A stretch of DNA of 64,000 nucleotides. Source: Solea solea (taxonomy: Eukaryota > Chordata > Actinopteri > Pleuronectiformes > Soleidae). The notes beneath the pieces were generated by a model. That model ran no database searches, was not told where the DNA came from, and was given only the letters and a program-made list of their open reading frames with translations. A program made the position numbers and the translations under genes. The stretch is taken from NCBI RefSeq assembly GCF_958295425.1, contig NC_081149.1, positions 15,878,090 through 15,942,089 on the forward strand, read 5' to 3'. Position 1 is the first letter of the stretch, and each line of letters starts with the position of its first letter. Below are positions 12,112 through 28,828 of the stretch, piece by piece.

Positions 12112-13970
12112 GCCCCTCTGGCCAACTCTGTTGGACCACCTTGGTGCTTCTACCCCAGTTTGTACCCTGGCTACAAACTGGGTCCCTTCACTCCTTCAAA
12201 GCGAGGCCTGGCTGCCACTTTGACTCGTGCCAAGCCCTCATACCTGCCTAGAGACGTCTCTACACTAAGACTGGAAATCATTGAGGAGACCACAGGCTGC
12301 TTGCACCTCATTGTGAGTGTCCAATACTATGTTGATGTTTTTTTCTCTGCTGCAACCATTCAAATAGATGTGATGAGGAAAGTACACTTTCCTGTATTTT
12401 GTATATTCAGCACCTGGAATCTACTTTGACTTCATGTGACAAAACTGAACTGATACATTCACCCTCAAGCTGATGGACCCGTCCTCTCAGCGATATGAGG
12501 TCAAGCTCCCAGCTGATGTTCCCAAGAGCAGAGCAGATAACTCCGATGTCCTTTACACCACCGAGTACCAGTCTGACCCATTTGGTTTCATAGTGCGACG
12601 TAAATCCAATGGACACACGATGTGAGTACATTTCAGTTTTCATCTACATCTACATCACATCACATGTACTCACAGCTTGTTCCACTCCTGTCCACGACTT
12701 ATAACATTTGGAACACAAATGCTCCTCTAAGACTGTCTCCATATTGTAATTTTAGTACCTTCGACGTATCTTGTAACATGTTGCGGCCTCATTTGTAGCT
12801 TTATAAAACTACATTTGTGTGTTTTATTTTATGTGTATGTTTTATATTTATATTGAGGCAACATAACCTACATATGTAAGAGTAAATAGATATTTCTTTT
12901 TACACGTTAATTATCTGTATGTCTTTCCCTCCTTTTTTAGTATAAACACCACTGTGGGACCTCTGCTTTTTGCTTACCAGAACTTGCAGTTGTCCACCAC
13001 ACTAGCCTCTTCCCTTGTGTCTGGCCTTGGGAACATTACACCTGCCTCCTCCTAGACCTTAACTGGACTTCTCTTACTCTCTGGAACAGAGACATGGCAC
13101 CTCATGTGAGTCTGTTGTAGAGAACACACAAGCCCCGAGTTGTGGGAGAACTCAAGCAGTCACAATCTATACTGTATCTAAAGTGTCAAGAGAAAATAAA
13201 CATACATTTGTGAAAACTATAACTATTGGCAAATTCAGGAGCATTTAACATTCATCCAGTCTCTGAAACCCAAATAGAGCAACATTTTTAATAATCTGAA
13301 AGGGAAACATACAGTTGTTTTACATTCCAAAAAAGAATAGAAATCATAATCCCTGGTCTAACATGTCAATGATCTAAGTAGATGCCACACATGAAATAGT
13401 GTGTAACACACTTTTAAACTAAGTTGTCCACACTATATTTTTGTTGTTTTATACTTTTCCCCCTGTTGTGTATTCATGTTGTTGACGGTGTGTTTCTTTG
13501 CAGGCTCATGCTAACCTATATGGCTCCCATCCGTTCTACATTGTACAGGAGGCTGATGGATTAGCACATGGACTTTTCCTTCTCAACAGCAATACAATTG
13601 GTACAGAACTATTGCTTCAATAAGATTTTACACTGAATATTTTTTCCTATCATATACAAACTGTTACTGAATGCCTTAATGTGTCTGCAGAGGTGACGCT
13701 TCAGCCGACTCCTGCTCTCACCTGGGTGTCAACTGGAGGAATTCTGGACCTATACTTTTTTTTAGGTCCTGACCCTCAAGGTTTTATACGACAGTACCTT
13801 CAGGTCATTGGTAAGGTACATCTTTTTAGTGTTGACACTGGATACTACAGCTCCTTGTGTATATACCATATGAAAAATATCATTTTAACAGGAGTCCAGA
13901 AGCACACCTATAAAGAGTGAGTTAGATTTGTTAATGTGTTTAGTATATCTTATTTATCCTGCCATCCCAT

Positions 13971-13973
13971 GAT

Positions 13974-14020
<47 letters not shown>

Positions 14021-14907
14021 TTTCGGTCATGACATTAAGATCACTCATCACACAGCAGTGCAGTTCACACAATATACATAACCGAAAGGGAAAGCGGGAG
14101 AAGCAAAGCTTATCTAGTCCCGCCCCCATTATCATCATACATTTCATTTCATCATTTTTTTGTTTTTGTTTTTTTGTTTAATGACATTTTGACAAAGAAA
14201 ACATGTTTCGGCATCCGGTAGCACTCAAGAGATATAGTCTAGCTCTAGACAGTCAACTCAGACTCCATGTGTGTCTGTACATGTGTCCATGATATTCCGC
14301 CGCGCGTGACATTCTCGACTTGTTGCCTGGCATATTCAACTTCCCAAAAGTCAAAAAATAATCCAATCAATAGAGGTCAATGCATAATTTTTTCCCTTTA
14401 GTCATCCATCTCATCTGTAGGATTCGCCTCGCTTTGCTTCTCCATTCTTTTCACGTGCTCGAGGGTTGTGGAGACGTCGGAGCGCAGCCCAACCATGACT
14501 CTCTTTGTTAATGCGCTTTCCACCTTCACATCGATCAATTCCTTGGTCATCTCGCTGCCGATCTTTCTCAGTTCCCGGTACTGCAGGGACATTCCCCATC
14601 CCAGGGAGAGCATTCCGATCATCATGAATGTGAATATGTACACATCCTCGACATCCTCTACATCCAGTGCAGCAAGGCACACGACTTTCCACTTATCCCA
14701 TCCCTCCCGAATGTAGCCAGCCATGAAGGTCCCATCTGGGCAACTAGGTTCACCAGAACCTGTACTTCTTGTTGAGAACACTCTGTCGGTCGCATTCAAT
14801 GACCAGTTTAGCAGTTCCATCTTGGATCAATTGATTCTCCGTAGTGACTTGTTTCACAGTGGCAGCTAAATACTTCTCATGTGTTGAAACGGGTGGATGT
14901 AGAACGG
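13971..14907 (-). mobile_element. Retroposon-like insert replacing GAA copy 1 exons 7-8
   Basis: Between cccatgat and gtacatcc, which are about 300 bases apart in GAA copy 2, lie about 930 foreign bases. On the minus strand the insert runs from a 140-codon ORF through a 3'UTR-like stretch ending ...catgaccgaaataaa into a long (TAAA)n tail (13972-14023 on the plus strand), the layout of a LINE or LINE-mobilised retroposon. No reverse transcriptase is present. The target-site duplication is not clear because host sequence was lost at insertion or later. Confidence 0.6.
14398..14820 (-). CDS. Unrecognised 140-aa ORF with one membrane segment, in retroposon insert
   Basis: The ORF starts MELLNWSLNATDRVFSTRST and ends NPTDEMDD. 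I do not recognise it. It has a hydrophobic stretch VYIFTFMMIGMLSLGWGMSL (about residues 80-99) after an acidic repeat DVEDVEDV, and a charged, probably helical or coiled-coil tail (about residues 100-140). It could be the 3' end of a retroelement accessory ORF or a retroposed host gene. It is uninterrupted, unlike everything around it, which suggests recent arrival. Function unknown; expression uncertain. Confidence 0.4.
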   Translation of the reverse strand: MELLNWSLNATDRVFSTRSTGSGEPSCPDGTFMAGYIREGWDKWKVVCLAALDVEDVEDVYIFTFMMIGMLSLGWGMSLQYRELRKIGSEMTKELIDVKVESALTKRVMVGLRSDVSTTLEHVKRMEKQSEANPTDEMDD

Positions 14908-14995
14908 GTACATCCTTATTCTGGTGCGATGTGTTTGAATGTCTTAGACCTCAACCTGAAGATTCAGATCCAACCATGAGTAAATGTTTCTGCAT

Positions 14996-15055
14996 AATAA
15001 TAATAATAATAATGATGATGATGATGATGATGATGATGATAATAATAATAATAAA
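14996..15055. repeat. (TAA)n/(TGA)n compound microsatellite
   Basis: Alternating runs of ATA, ATG and ATA triplets lie in GAA intron 8. Homologous positions in copies 2 (18191-18257) and 3 (41733-41760) carry different triplet arrangements. Confidence 0.9.
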
Positions 15056-15605
15056 GGTAAATTAATAAAAACAGACACATATTACATCAGCTGTTTAACT
15101 GAAAATAAGCAATTATGTGACAATGTATCTCCAGTAGATGGCAGCAAAAGCCTCTCAGCTTCTAATGGCTGTGCTCTGCTGGTTTCTGCCCCAGGACCCA
15201 GGGATCAGTAGCACTAGCCCCACTGGAACTTACCCTCCCTTTGATGATGGCCTGAAACGAGACGTCTTCATTAAAAATGTCACAGGACACATTTTGATCG
15301 GGAAGGTAAGACCCCTTTTTTATATGTTGTTCCGCCTGTGTGATATGCATAGCATGTGTTTTACTGTTGACCGGTGTCCGGTTGGTTGGCAAGCACATTC
15401 TTGTATGGTGTTCCAGATTTGGCCTGGCCCTACAGCCTTCCCTGACTTCACCAACCCAGAGACCAGACAGTGGTAGGAAGACTGCATCAGAGATTTCCAT
15501 TCTAAAGTGCCTGTGGATGGACTGTGGATTGTGAGTGTGTACAGACACACAGTGCACATGTTATTTAGACACCAATGATATGATTAAAACACAAGATGTC
15601 AAGTG

Positions 15606-15797
15606 AAACCAGGTTTTCCACACTATATTTTTGTTGTTTTATACTTTTCCCCCTGTTGTGTATTCAAGTTGTTGACGGTGTGTTTCTTTGCAGACTCATG
15701 CTAACCTATATGGCTCCCACCCATTCTACATTGTACAGGAGGCTGATGGATTAGCACATGGAGTTTTCCTTCTCAACAGCAATGCAATTGGTAAATG
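15606..15797 (+). repeat. Duplicate of GAA exon 5 and its 5' intron, pasted into intron 10
   Basis: From about 15613 (ttttccacactatatttttg) the sequence matches intron 4 and exon 5 (13425-13600, 17245-17413), including the acceptor tttgcag and a full exon 5 at 15694-15790. It then jumps to a 60-base piece of exon 7 (about 15800-15860) and back to intron 10, which repeats its own 5' bases (ttatttagacaccaatgatatg) at 15555 and 15865. Confidence 0.8.
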
Positions 15798-16099
15798 CAT
15801 ACACCACCACTAATACAACCCGCAAGGTTGCACAACGCATGCACAATGCAAACCTTCCCATGTTATTTAGACACCAATGATATGATTAAAACATAAGATG
15901 TCAAGTATGTGTGAAATCAGGTTGTCAGTTCTGGAATATTCTTAGTGGTTGTGTGTTTAGTTTGCTTTGCACCTAATTTATATTTTGTTTATCTCCAGTG
16001 CTCCATCCAGGATATGAATGAACCAGCCAATTTTGTCCAGGGCTCAATGGAGGGCTGTCCTCACACTGATCTTGAAGACCCGCCTTACACACCTACTTA

Positions 16100-16502
16100 G
16101 TGTTTTAGTGTCACAAGTTATCAGCATGTGAAATCATAAAAAAACAATATTTTGTTTACATATGCTGTCAGTTGTGTTACGTTAAAGGTCCAGTGTGTAA
16201 CATTTAGCAGAGTTTATTGACTGAAATCAAATACACTCTCCATAAGTATGTTTTTATAAGTTACTAACCAATAAATTATATAACACATTTAGAATCAGCC
16301 CTTTACATGTACAGAGGGCCTTGCTTTACAGGGGTCTCCAACTTGCTTTGCAATGTTTCGACGGCAAACATTGTACTTTGAAGTCCACATTAGATTAAAC
16401 ACATTCTTACATACGGGACCTTTCAAAGTACATACAGTACACAAATGCTCTGCAGATACATACCTGTTTCATTGTTCTGAATGTTGCTTCAAATCATTGT
16501 CT
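16100..16502 (+). other. GAA intron 11 remnant, then junction to intron 3 of copy 2
   Basis: No gene here. It is homologous to 19004-19410 up to about 16502 (ttgtctgtg), where it jumps to intron 3 sequence (tactcacagctt), also seen at 63827. This is the seam between GAA copies 1 and 2 and looks like an unequal recombination point between introns 11 and 3. Confidence 0.7.
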
Positions 16503-16750
16503 GTGTACTCACAGCTTTTTCCACACCTGTCGACGACTTATAACATTTGGAACACAAATGCTCCTCTAAGACTGTTTCCATATTGTAATTTTAGTACCTT
16601 TGACGTATCTTGTAACATGTTGTGGCCTCATTTATAGCTTTATAAAACTACATTTGTGTGTTTTATTGTATGTGTATGTTTTATAACAGTAAATAGATAT
16701 TTCTTTTTACATGTTGTTAATTTTCTGTATGTCTTTCCCTCCTTTTTTAG

Positions 16751-20600
<3,850 letters not shown>

Positions 20601-21000
20601 ACCTCTCAAACACCCGTTCTTCTGGAGCCTTGAGAAGGAGCTGCAGTTCTTTCAGGTACCTTCTTTCAGGTCTTTTTTTCTTTTTTCTTTTTTAAATGTA
20701 TCTGACAGTGTCCCTGCCAAAATGTGTTTTAAACCATATCCAATAATCTTCTGCATAAATGCATCTTATTTCAATTTAATCAGGACTGTCTGTTTTGAGC
20801 TGTATAAAGAGCTGATTCTTCAGATCCTTGTCTGCAAATGTTTGTAACCTCATTGTTAGGAGCTGACTTAGTCCATACGGTCAAATATGACCCTACACAA
20901 CTTCAATACTTTTTCAATTGTTTCAAGACTATGTGACTATGTTTTGTTTAATAACAGCATTTAATATGAGATTAAGACTATAGGCTGCCTGTTCAGCTGA

Positions 21001-21198
<198 letters not shown>

Positions 21199-21985
21199 TA
21201 AATGAAAAAATGAATGAATAAATACAGATTTTACACTCAGTCTAAAGCAGGGTTGGTTAAAGGCGTGTGATGATTCAGTTTTCAGCAGGCAGATGTAGAT
21301 GTATGGATGAATCCTTCAGCTTTCCACAACAGCGTGTCATTGTTGCTGCGAAGTGCACTAAATTAAACTGTAAAAATGTTCATTGAGTGATCAGAATAAT
21401 CGGTTGTCAGTAACAAACTCACACTCGTGTGCGGGAGGAACCAGCGCATCGCTAGTGGAGACGCTCTGTATGTTCCTGCTGCAAGAGGAATGCACTGACC
21501 AACTGAGGAGTGAGAGAGTTCCTGTTGCAGGCGTGAACCTCGGAGCAGACAGGGCCTTTACACTTTCATCCTCCATGATGTAAACACCCTGCAACAATCA
21601 ACCAGCAAAGCTGGAAACTGATCAGAACAATTATAACGAGAAACTTAATCGCTCAAATGAGGAACTGCAGATATTTTTTCTCCCTCGTGGCAGTTCTAGG
21701 AGAACTACATGGTGCTTGTGCACATTTATATTCACCTGTACAAAACCTGATCTACAATCTTAGCTGTGCTCTTCCTGTTCCAGAAGTAGTCAAACTGAAT
21801 TGTCACACACCTGTAACGATCCTGCTTTACTGACCCCTAGACCCTCCTACCTCATTAGCGTACAACACGGAAATACCAAAATAAATCAATGTGGAAATGC
21901 ATAAACAAATACATGAATAAATATATTATTATTTTATTTGTTTCTCTATTTATTTATTTATTTATTTATTTATTTAGAGACGTGT

Positions 21986-24900
21986 TTAGAGACAGCTTTG
22001 GACATTTTATTAGAAACCCATGACAATCCAGAGTTGAGACCAGGACACAGAGTTGCAGTCTTTCATGCTTCTCTGTGCTTCTTTTCGAGCAGTCACCAAT
22101 TAAAAACCCCATAGAGACTGTGTCTGTCCCTCGACCTACTAAAGTAAAAACTAAAGTGAATAAATCAATAACAAACAGAAGAGGAGTTAGACATTCTAAC
22201 TTAATAAAGATTAATACCAACAATAAAATAGAGTCAAATGATACCACTTTTAAATGTGGACTATTAAATATTAGGTCTCTCTCCTCAAAATCTGTTTTAA
22301 TAAATGATCTAATTTCTGACAATTGTATTGATTTATTCTGTGTAACTGAAACTTGGTTACATGAAGAAGATTACGTTAGTCTAAATGAGTCAACTCCACC
22401 CACTCATGCTAATACCCATATTCCTAGAAGCTCAGGCCGAGGAGGAGGTGTAGCAGCCATTTTTATTACTAGATTATTAATCAATCCCAAACCCAAACTA
22501 GGATATTCATCGTTTCAAAGCCTTATTCTTAATCTATCTCATCCTAGTTGGAAATCACAGAAACCAATTAGGATAGTCACAGTTTATCGTCCACCTGCAC
22601 CTTATTCAGAGTTCCTATCAGAGTTCTCTGAGTTCTTATCTGAGTTAGTGCTTAAGGCAGATAAAATCATAATTGTAGGGGATTTCAACATCCATGTAGA
22701 TGTTGACCGTGATAGTCTTAGCTGCGCATTTAACTCGCTGTTGGAATCAATAGGTTTTATTCAACACGTTAATAAACCAACTCATTGCCTTAATCACACC
22801 CTCGACCTTGTTTTAACTTATGATATTGATATTGATAACTTAAACATAGTTCCTCAAAACCCTCTCCTTACTGATCCTTATTTACTCACATTTAATTGTA
22901 CAATAATGAACTACAATAACATAAATAAGAAATACAGCTACAGCCGGTGCCTGTCTGATAATAATATTAATACATTCAAAGAGACAGTGCAACCTTTATT
23001 TAACTCGGTGCCATATGTCAGTACATCTGAAGGTACCTTTTGTGATTTTACTCCTGCCCTCATAGATAACCTTGTTAATAGTACAGCGGCCTCACTGCGT
23101 ACTGCATTAGATTGCATTACCCCTCTGAAAAAGAAAGTGGTGAATCAGATGAGACGAGCACCATGGTTTAACTCTGATACTCGTGCTCTTAAACAGACGT
23201 TACGTAGATTAGAAAGAAAATGGCGTTCCAATAACCTAGAGGAATTTCATATAGCCTGGAAAGATGGTTTTGTAGCTTACAAAAAAGCCCTGCACAAAGC
23301 TAGAGTAGCCTATTATTCTTCTCTAATTGAAGAAAATAAGAATAATCATAGATTTCTTTTCAGCACTGTAGCCAGGCTGACACAGAGCCACAGCTCTACT
23401 GAACCATCTATTCCTTTAACACTGAGCAGTGATGACTTTATGAACTTTTTTGTGAATAAAATAACATCAATTAGAGAAAAAATTGATCATCTCCTCCCTC
23501 ATATTGGGACTGACTCATCTTTTAGCACAAGAGCTTTAGAAGCACCAGGTGCACAGTTAGACAGTTTCTCCCCTATAGATCTCCCTGAGTTAACATCATT
23601 AGTTTCATCATCTAAGCCATCAACCTGTCAGTTAGATCCTATCCCCACCAAACTGTTTAAAGATGTGTTTCCTTTAATTAACAGCTCTATATTAACTCAA
23701 ATTAATCCATCCTTATTAACTGGATATGTGCTCCAAACGTTTAAAATAGCAGTTATTAAACCCCTTCTCAAAAAAGCGACCCTTGACCCAGATATTTTAG
23801 CTAACTACCGACCTATATCTAATCTTCCCTTTGTTTCTAAAATCTTAGAAAAGGCAGTTGCTAATCAATTATGTGAATATTTGCGCATTAATGGCCTGTT
23901 TGAAGATTTTCTGTCAGGTTTTAGATTCAACCATAGCACAGAAACAGCACTAGTTAAAGTTAGTAATGATCTTCTCTTGGCTTCAGATAATGGTCTAGTT
24001 TCTTTACTTGTCCTGTTAGATCTTAGTGCTGCATTTGACACCATTGATCATAATATTCTACTGCAGAGATTGGAGCAGACCCTTGGTATCACAGGTGCTG
24101 CCCTCTGCTGGTTTAAATCATACTTATCTGATAGATTCCAGTTTGTTCATGTTAATGATAAAGCCTCACTACAAACTAAAGTTAATTGTGGAGTTCCACA
24201 AGGCTCAGTGCTTGGGCCTATACTTTTTACCTTATATATGCTTCCTCTAGGGAACATTATTAGAAAGCACAACATACACTTTCATTGTTATGCAGATGAC
24301 ACACAGCTATATTTATGAGGCCGGATGAAATAAATCAGGTTGTTCAACTCCAGGAATGTCTCAGAGACATTAAGTCCTGGATGACCTGTAACTTTCTACT
24401 TTTACACTCAGAAAAAACTGAGGTCATTATACTCGGCCCTAAACACCTCAGAGAAAAACTTTCTGATCACGATGTCACTTTAGATGACATCACCCTGGCT
24501 TCCAGTTCCACTGTGAGGAACCTTGGAGTTACTTGACCAGGAAATGTCATTTGATTCACACATAAAACTAATTTCCAGAACAGCCTTCTTCCACCTGCGG
24601 AACATTATGAAAATTAGAAACATTCTGTCTTTACAGGATGCTGAAAAACTAGTTCATGCTTTTGTTACATCTAGATTAGATTACTGTAACTCCTTATTAT
24701 CAGGATGTTCCAACAAGTCTGTTAGAACCCTTCAGTTAATTCAAAATGCTGCAGCACGAGTTCTGACAGGAACTAGAAAGAGAGACCATATAACTCCAGT
24801 GTTAGCTTCTCTACACTGGCTCCCCGTACAGTTTAGAATTAAATTTAAAATCCTCCTCCTCACGTACAAAGCACTTAACGGTCAGCCCCCTTCATACCTG

Positions 24901-25783
24901 AAAGACCTAGTCTTACCCTATCACCCGAATAGACCACTTAGGCCACAAAATACAGGTTTACTTGTGGTTCCCAGAGTCTGTAAGAGTAGAATGGGAGTCA
25001 GAGCCTTTAGTTACCAGGCTCCTCTCCTGTGGAACCAGCTCCCAATGATAGTTCGGGAGGCGGACACTCTCTCTGTATTTAAAGTTAGACTTAAAACTTT
25101 CCTTTCTGATAAAGCTTATAGTTAGAGCTGGTTCAGGGAAACCTGGACCATCTCTTAGTTATGCTGCTATAGAACTAGACTGCTGGGGGATTTTCCTGTG
25201 GTGCACACACATTCACTCTCTCACACTCAGGATATGCTTATGACTTTTTGTCATTAACCTTGTCTCTTTCTCTCCCTAGTTTGTGTCTTTCCTTCCTTCC
25301 CTCGCTCTCTCTCTGTATTCTCATCATGAAGGTTGCGGGACCAAGATCCAGTTTTCGAGGCTACCCATATCATCACCATTATTATTGTGCCATAATTAAA
25401 AAGTCGATATCATTAACTGTATAAACTTGTAACCTGATACAGTTGTTGTGTATCTGCTCCTGGTCTCTCTTTCTCTTCTGTCTCTACCTCATCTCCCTCT
25501 TGTCCTTTCTCTCCCCCCCTTTCTGTCCCCCATTTTTCCTTTCACCCCAACCGGTCGAGGCAGATGACCGCACATCTCTGAGCCTGGTTCTGTCAGAGAT
25601 TTCTTCCTGTTAAGAGGGAGTTTTTTCTCTCCACTGATGCCTAGTGCTTGCTCATTGTGTGAACTGTTGGGGTTCTCTGCTCTCCTTGATGTTGTCTATG
25701 TACAGTGCCTTGAGATAATGTATGTTATGATTTGGCACTATACAAATAAAATTAAATGAAATTGAATTGAATTGAATTGAATT
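21986..25783 (+). mobile_element. L2-type LINE, nearly full length
   Basis: ERN copy 1 reads gagacgtgtctttc where this copy reads gagacgtgt, the element, then gtgtctttt, so the 3.8-kb insertion is flanked by gtgt (21982-21985 and 25784-25787). It encodes an APE-type endonuclease then reverse transcriptase and ends in (ATTGA)n after ...caaataaaatt, the usual tail of teleost L2-like LINEs. It is absent from ERN copy 1, so it came after the duplication or was lost there. Sense orientation relative to ERN. Confidence 0.88.
22075..25125 (+). pseudogene. LINE ORF2: APE endonuclease and reverse transcriptase, two frameshifts
   Basis: The first part, 22075-24315, is open for 747 codons. It has endonuclease landmarks ([22 protein letters not shown]) and reverse transcriptase landmarks ([29 protein letters not shown], and the catalytic YADDTQLYL). 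The frame breaks at about 24313 just after the YADD box, resumes at 24315-24536, breaks again at about 24533 (VTF to VT-stop, two bases missing), and resumes at 24523-25125 through the thumb and C-terminus (LDYCNSLL, NAAARVLTG, LHWLPV, FSYQAPLLWNQLP). Apart from these two small lesions the reading frame is clean, so the copy looks young. The true 5' start is uncertain. Confidence 0.88.
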
Positions 25784-25787
25784 GTGT

Positions 25788-26468
<681 letters not shown>

Positions 26469-26519
26469 TAGCTGCGAAAGTTGTTATTCCTGTGTGATTT
26501 AACATGTAATCTTCCCTGA

Positions 26520-27059
<540 letters not shown>

Positions 27060-27243
27060 TGAACTGGGATCAGTGGAGCCCAGCACAGACAGGAGCATTG
27101 CCTTTTGAAGAGTGGGTACAATGTGTGGTGTAGTTGCTGAGCTCTGCATGTGAGGACCAGGCCTGCAGTGCCTGTGATCTACTACCAGGTGGAGTAGCTG
27201 CCCCTCTGTGGTTTAAGTGCCTTCCCCTGATCTGAGTTAAAGT

Positions 27244-27945
27244 TTTGAAATGGTAATTCACGCCTTGTCACCACTCGGCTGGATTACTGTAATTCACTTT
27301 ATGTGGGGGTTAGTGCGTCCTCCATTGCCCGTCTTCAGATGGCACAAAACGCTGCCGCACGTCTTTTAACTGGCACACGTAAATTTGAGCACATTTCCCC
27401 CATTTCAGCCTCACTCCACTGGCTGCCCATACACTTCAGGATCAATTTTATTTGTTTTTAAATCCCTGAATGGTCTTGCCCCGCCCTACCTCTCCGAGCT
27501 TCTACATCCATACTCACCCGCTCGCTCTCTCAGGTCAGCTGATCAGCTGCTCCTGAGTGTGCCTAAAACCAGGCGGAAGCTCAGAGGGGATCGTGCCTTC
27601 GCTGTCACAGCTCCAAAACTTTGGAATGATCTGCCTCTGCACATAAGACAGGCCTTGTCCTTGTCTGTTTTTAAATCCCTTCTTAAAACCCACCTTTTCT
27701 CTTTGGCCTTTGACACTTCATGAGATGTTTGGTTTTTATTTATTTTACTTTTTTTTTTTTTTTTTTAATGGAATTTATTGTTTTTTATTGTATGGGTGCT
27801 ATTTCTCATTTTGTTTTTATGATTCTAATTTATTTTAAGCTGTTTTATCTAATTTTGAACCTTTTACTTATACTTATTCTGTACAGCACTTTGGTCCATT
27901 GTGGTTTGTTTAAAGTGCTTAACAAATAAAGTTGGATTGGATTGG
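27244..27945 (+). mobile_element. 5'-truncated LINE tail with 8-bp target duplication
   Basis: gttaaagt stands on both sides (27236-27243 and 27946-27953); ERN copy 1 has it once at about 1869-1876. The insert begins inside a LINE ORF2 C-terminus (LVTTRLDYCNSLY, NAAARLLTGTRK, ASLHWLP, then APKLWNDLPLHIRQA, partly in frame 27385-27723) and ends ...caaataaagttggattggattgg, an L2/Rex1-like 3' terminus different from the L2 at 21986. It sits in the ERN 3'UTR. A one- or two-base shift near 27440 breaks the ORF. Confidence 0.85.
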
Positions 27946-28689
27946 GTTAAAGTGTTCCCCCAAAAGAACCGACTACAAGTCTCTCCGTCCAAAGCAAGTT
28001 CGATATCCACGAGGGTGTTGGAGGACATTTTCTTGACGCTGGATTGAGGAAAAAAAAGTTGTTGAACGTGTGTGTAGTCATATTGTGCAATGTTGTATTT
28101 CTGAGTGAGCCTTTTCACTGCACAGATACTGTATATATATTTTTGTATAGAAAGAGTCAGAATTTGAATCATCAATGATAAATCGTTTAATATGGCTGAT
28201 GTGCCTTTTTTTTTTTAAACCATCACTGTGCTGTATGGGTGCGGTTCTTAAAAGTTGACTATACTAAATATGCTTGATTCCAGTTAATGCTGCTAAACTG
28301 CTTTTATTCTGTCAATCAAAACTTTGTGCTCAAGACTTATTAAGAGTGGACTGTCCCAAATGGTGTTAAGGATTGCATCTCAATACATTATGTATTTTAT
28401 CCTCATGTCTTTATCGAGTTATATATGAGTTCAGAGGTCAGGTTGCTGAAAGCTTGTGTGTAATAAGTTAAAAGGGTTTTAAAGTGAATTGATGACATGC
28501 ACATTAAATTCTTTTTTTATACTGTGACCATGTTTGCACGTTGAATTAATATATACATGTATTTAGTAGCCAATCTAATAATATCAATGTTTTTTAGTTT
28601 ACAAATGTGCCAATTTATATAAAATAACAGCCCCCCCCCCCCCGTGGACCTTTTTGGGCTCGCCCGGGGTTGTGTTTCCCGATAAACGA
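27946..28689 (+). other. ERN copy 2 3'UTR and spacer
   Basis: It continues the 3'UTR homology with 1870-2560 of copy 1. A C-homopolymer run lies at 28630-28643. No gene is seen. Confidence 0.5.
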
Positions 28690-28828
28690 AAGCAAAGTGA
28701 GGGCGTTGTTCGTTGAGACAAGTCCAAATTCCGTGTCCTTTGCGACATACAGAAGTAAATACATTTCTTTAAAACAACACAGAGCAGCAAAATGGACCAA
28801 CGCTGTCTTTAATCAGCATTTATCCGAG
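28690..28828 (+). other. Putative non-coding first exon of SAMD9L copy 2
   Basis: The uninterrupted version of the block split by the hAT-like element in copy 1. It ends atccgag|gtaagg. Just upstream, aaacgaaagcaaagtg (28684-28699) loosely resembles an interferon-response element, which would fit an interferon-induced gene, but the match is partial. Exon status is inferred. Confidence 0.35.

Larger units (their letters stand above)
12112..16099 (+). pseudogene. GAA (acid alpha-glucosidase) copy 1, broken and shuffled
   Basis: GAA is the lysosomal glycoside hydrolase family 31 enzyme that degrades glycogen. Blocks, numbered as in the 20-exon mammalian gene: exon 2 3' part 12112-12312 (GPPWCFYPSLYPGYKLGP), exon 3 12470-12621, exon 4 12941-13105, exon 5 13504-13600, exon 6 13691-13810, last 16 bases of exon 8 14908-14923, exon 9 15195-15305, exon 10 15417-15530, a second exon 5 at 15694-15790, a scrap of exon 7 at about 15805-15860, exon 11 from 16011. 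Lesions: no start; one base lost in exon 4, followed by a TAG; exons 7 and 8 replaced by foreign DNA; exon 10 QWW to QW-stop; no exons 12-20. Exon 11 itself keeps the nucleophile motif DMNEPANF and is the only copy here without the T-run lesion. Confidence 0.85.

Noticed and set aside
15320..15559. ORFs on both strands over GAA exons 9-10 (and equivalents at 18312 and 41801)
   Set aside because: They read through exon 9, intron 9 and exon 10 of GAA; the intron being open by chance does not make a separate gene.
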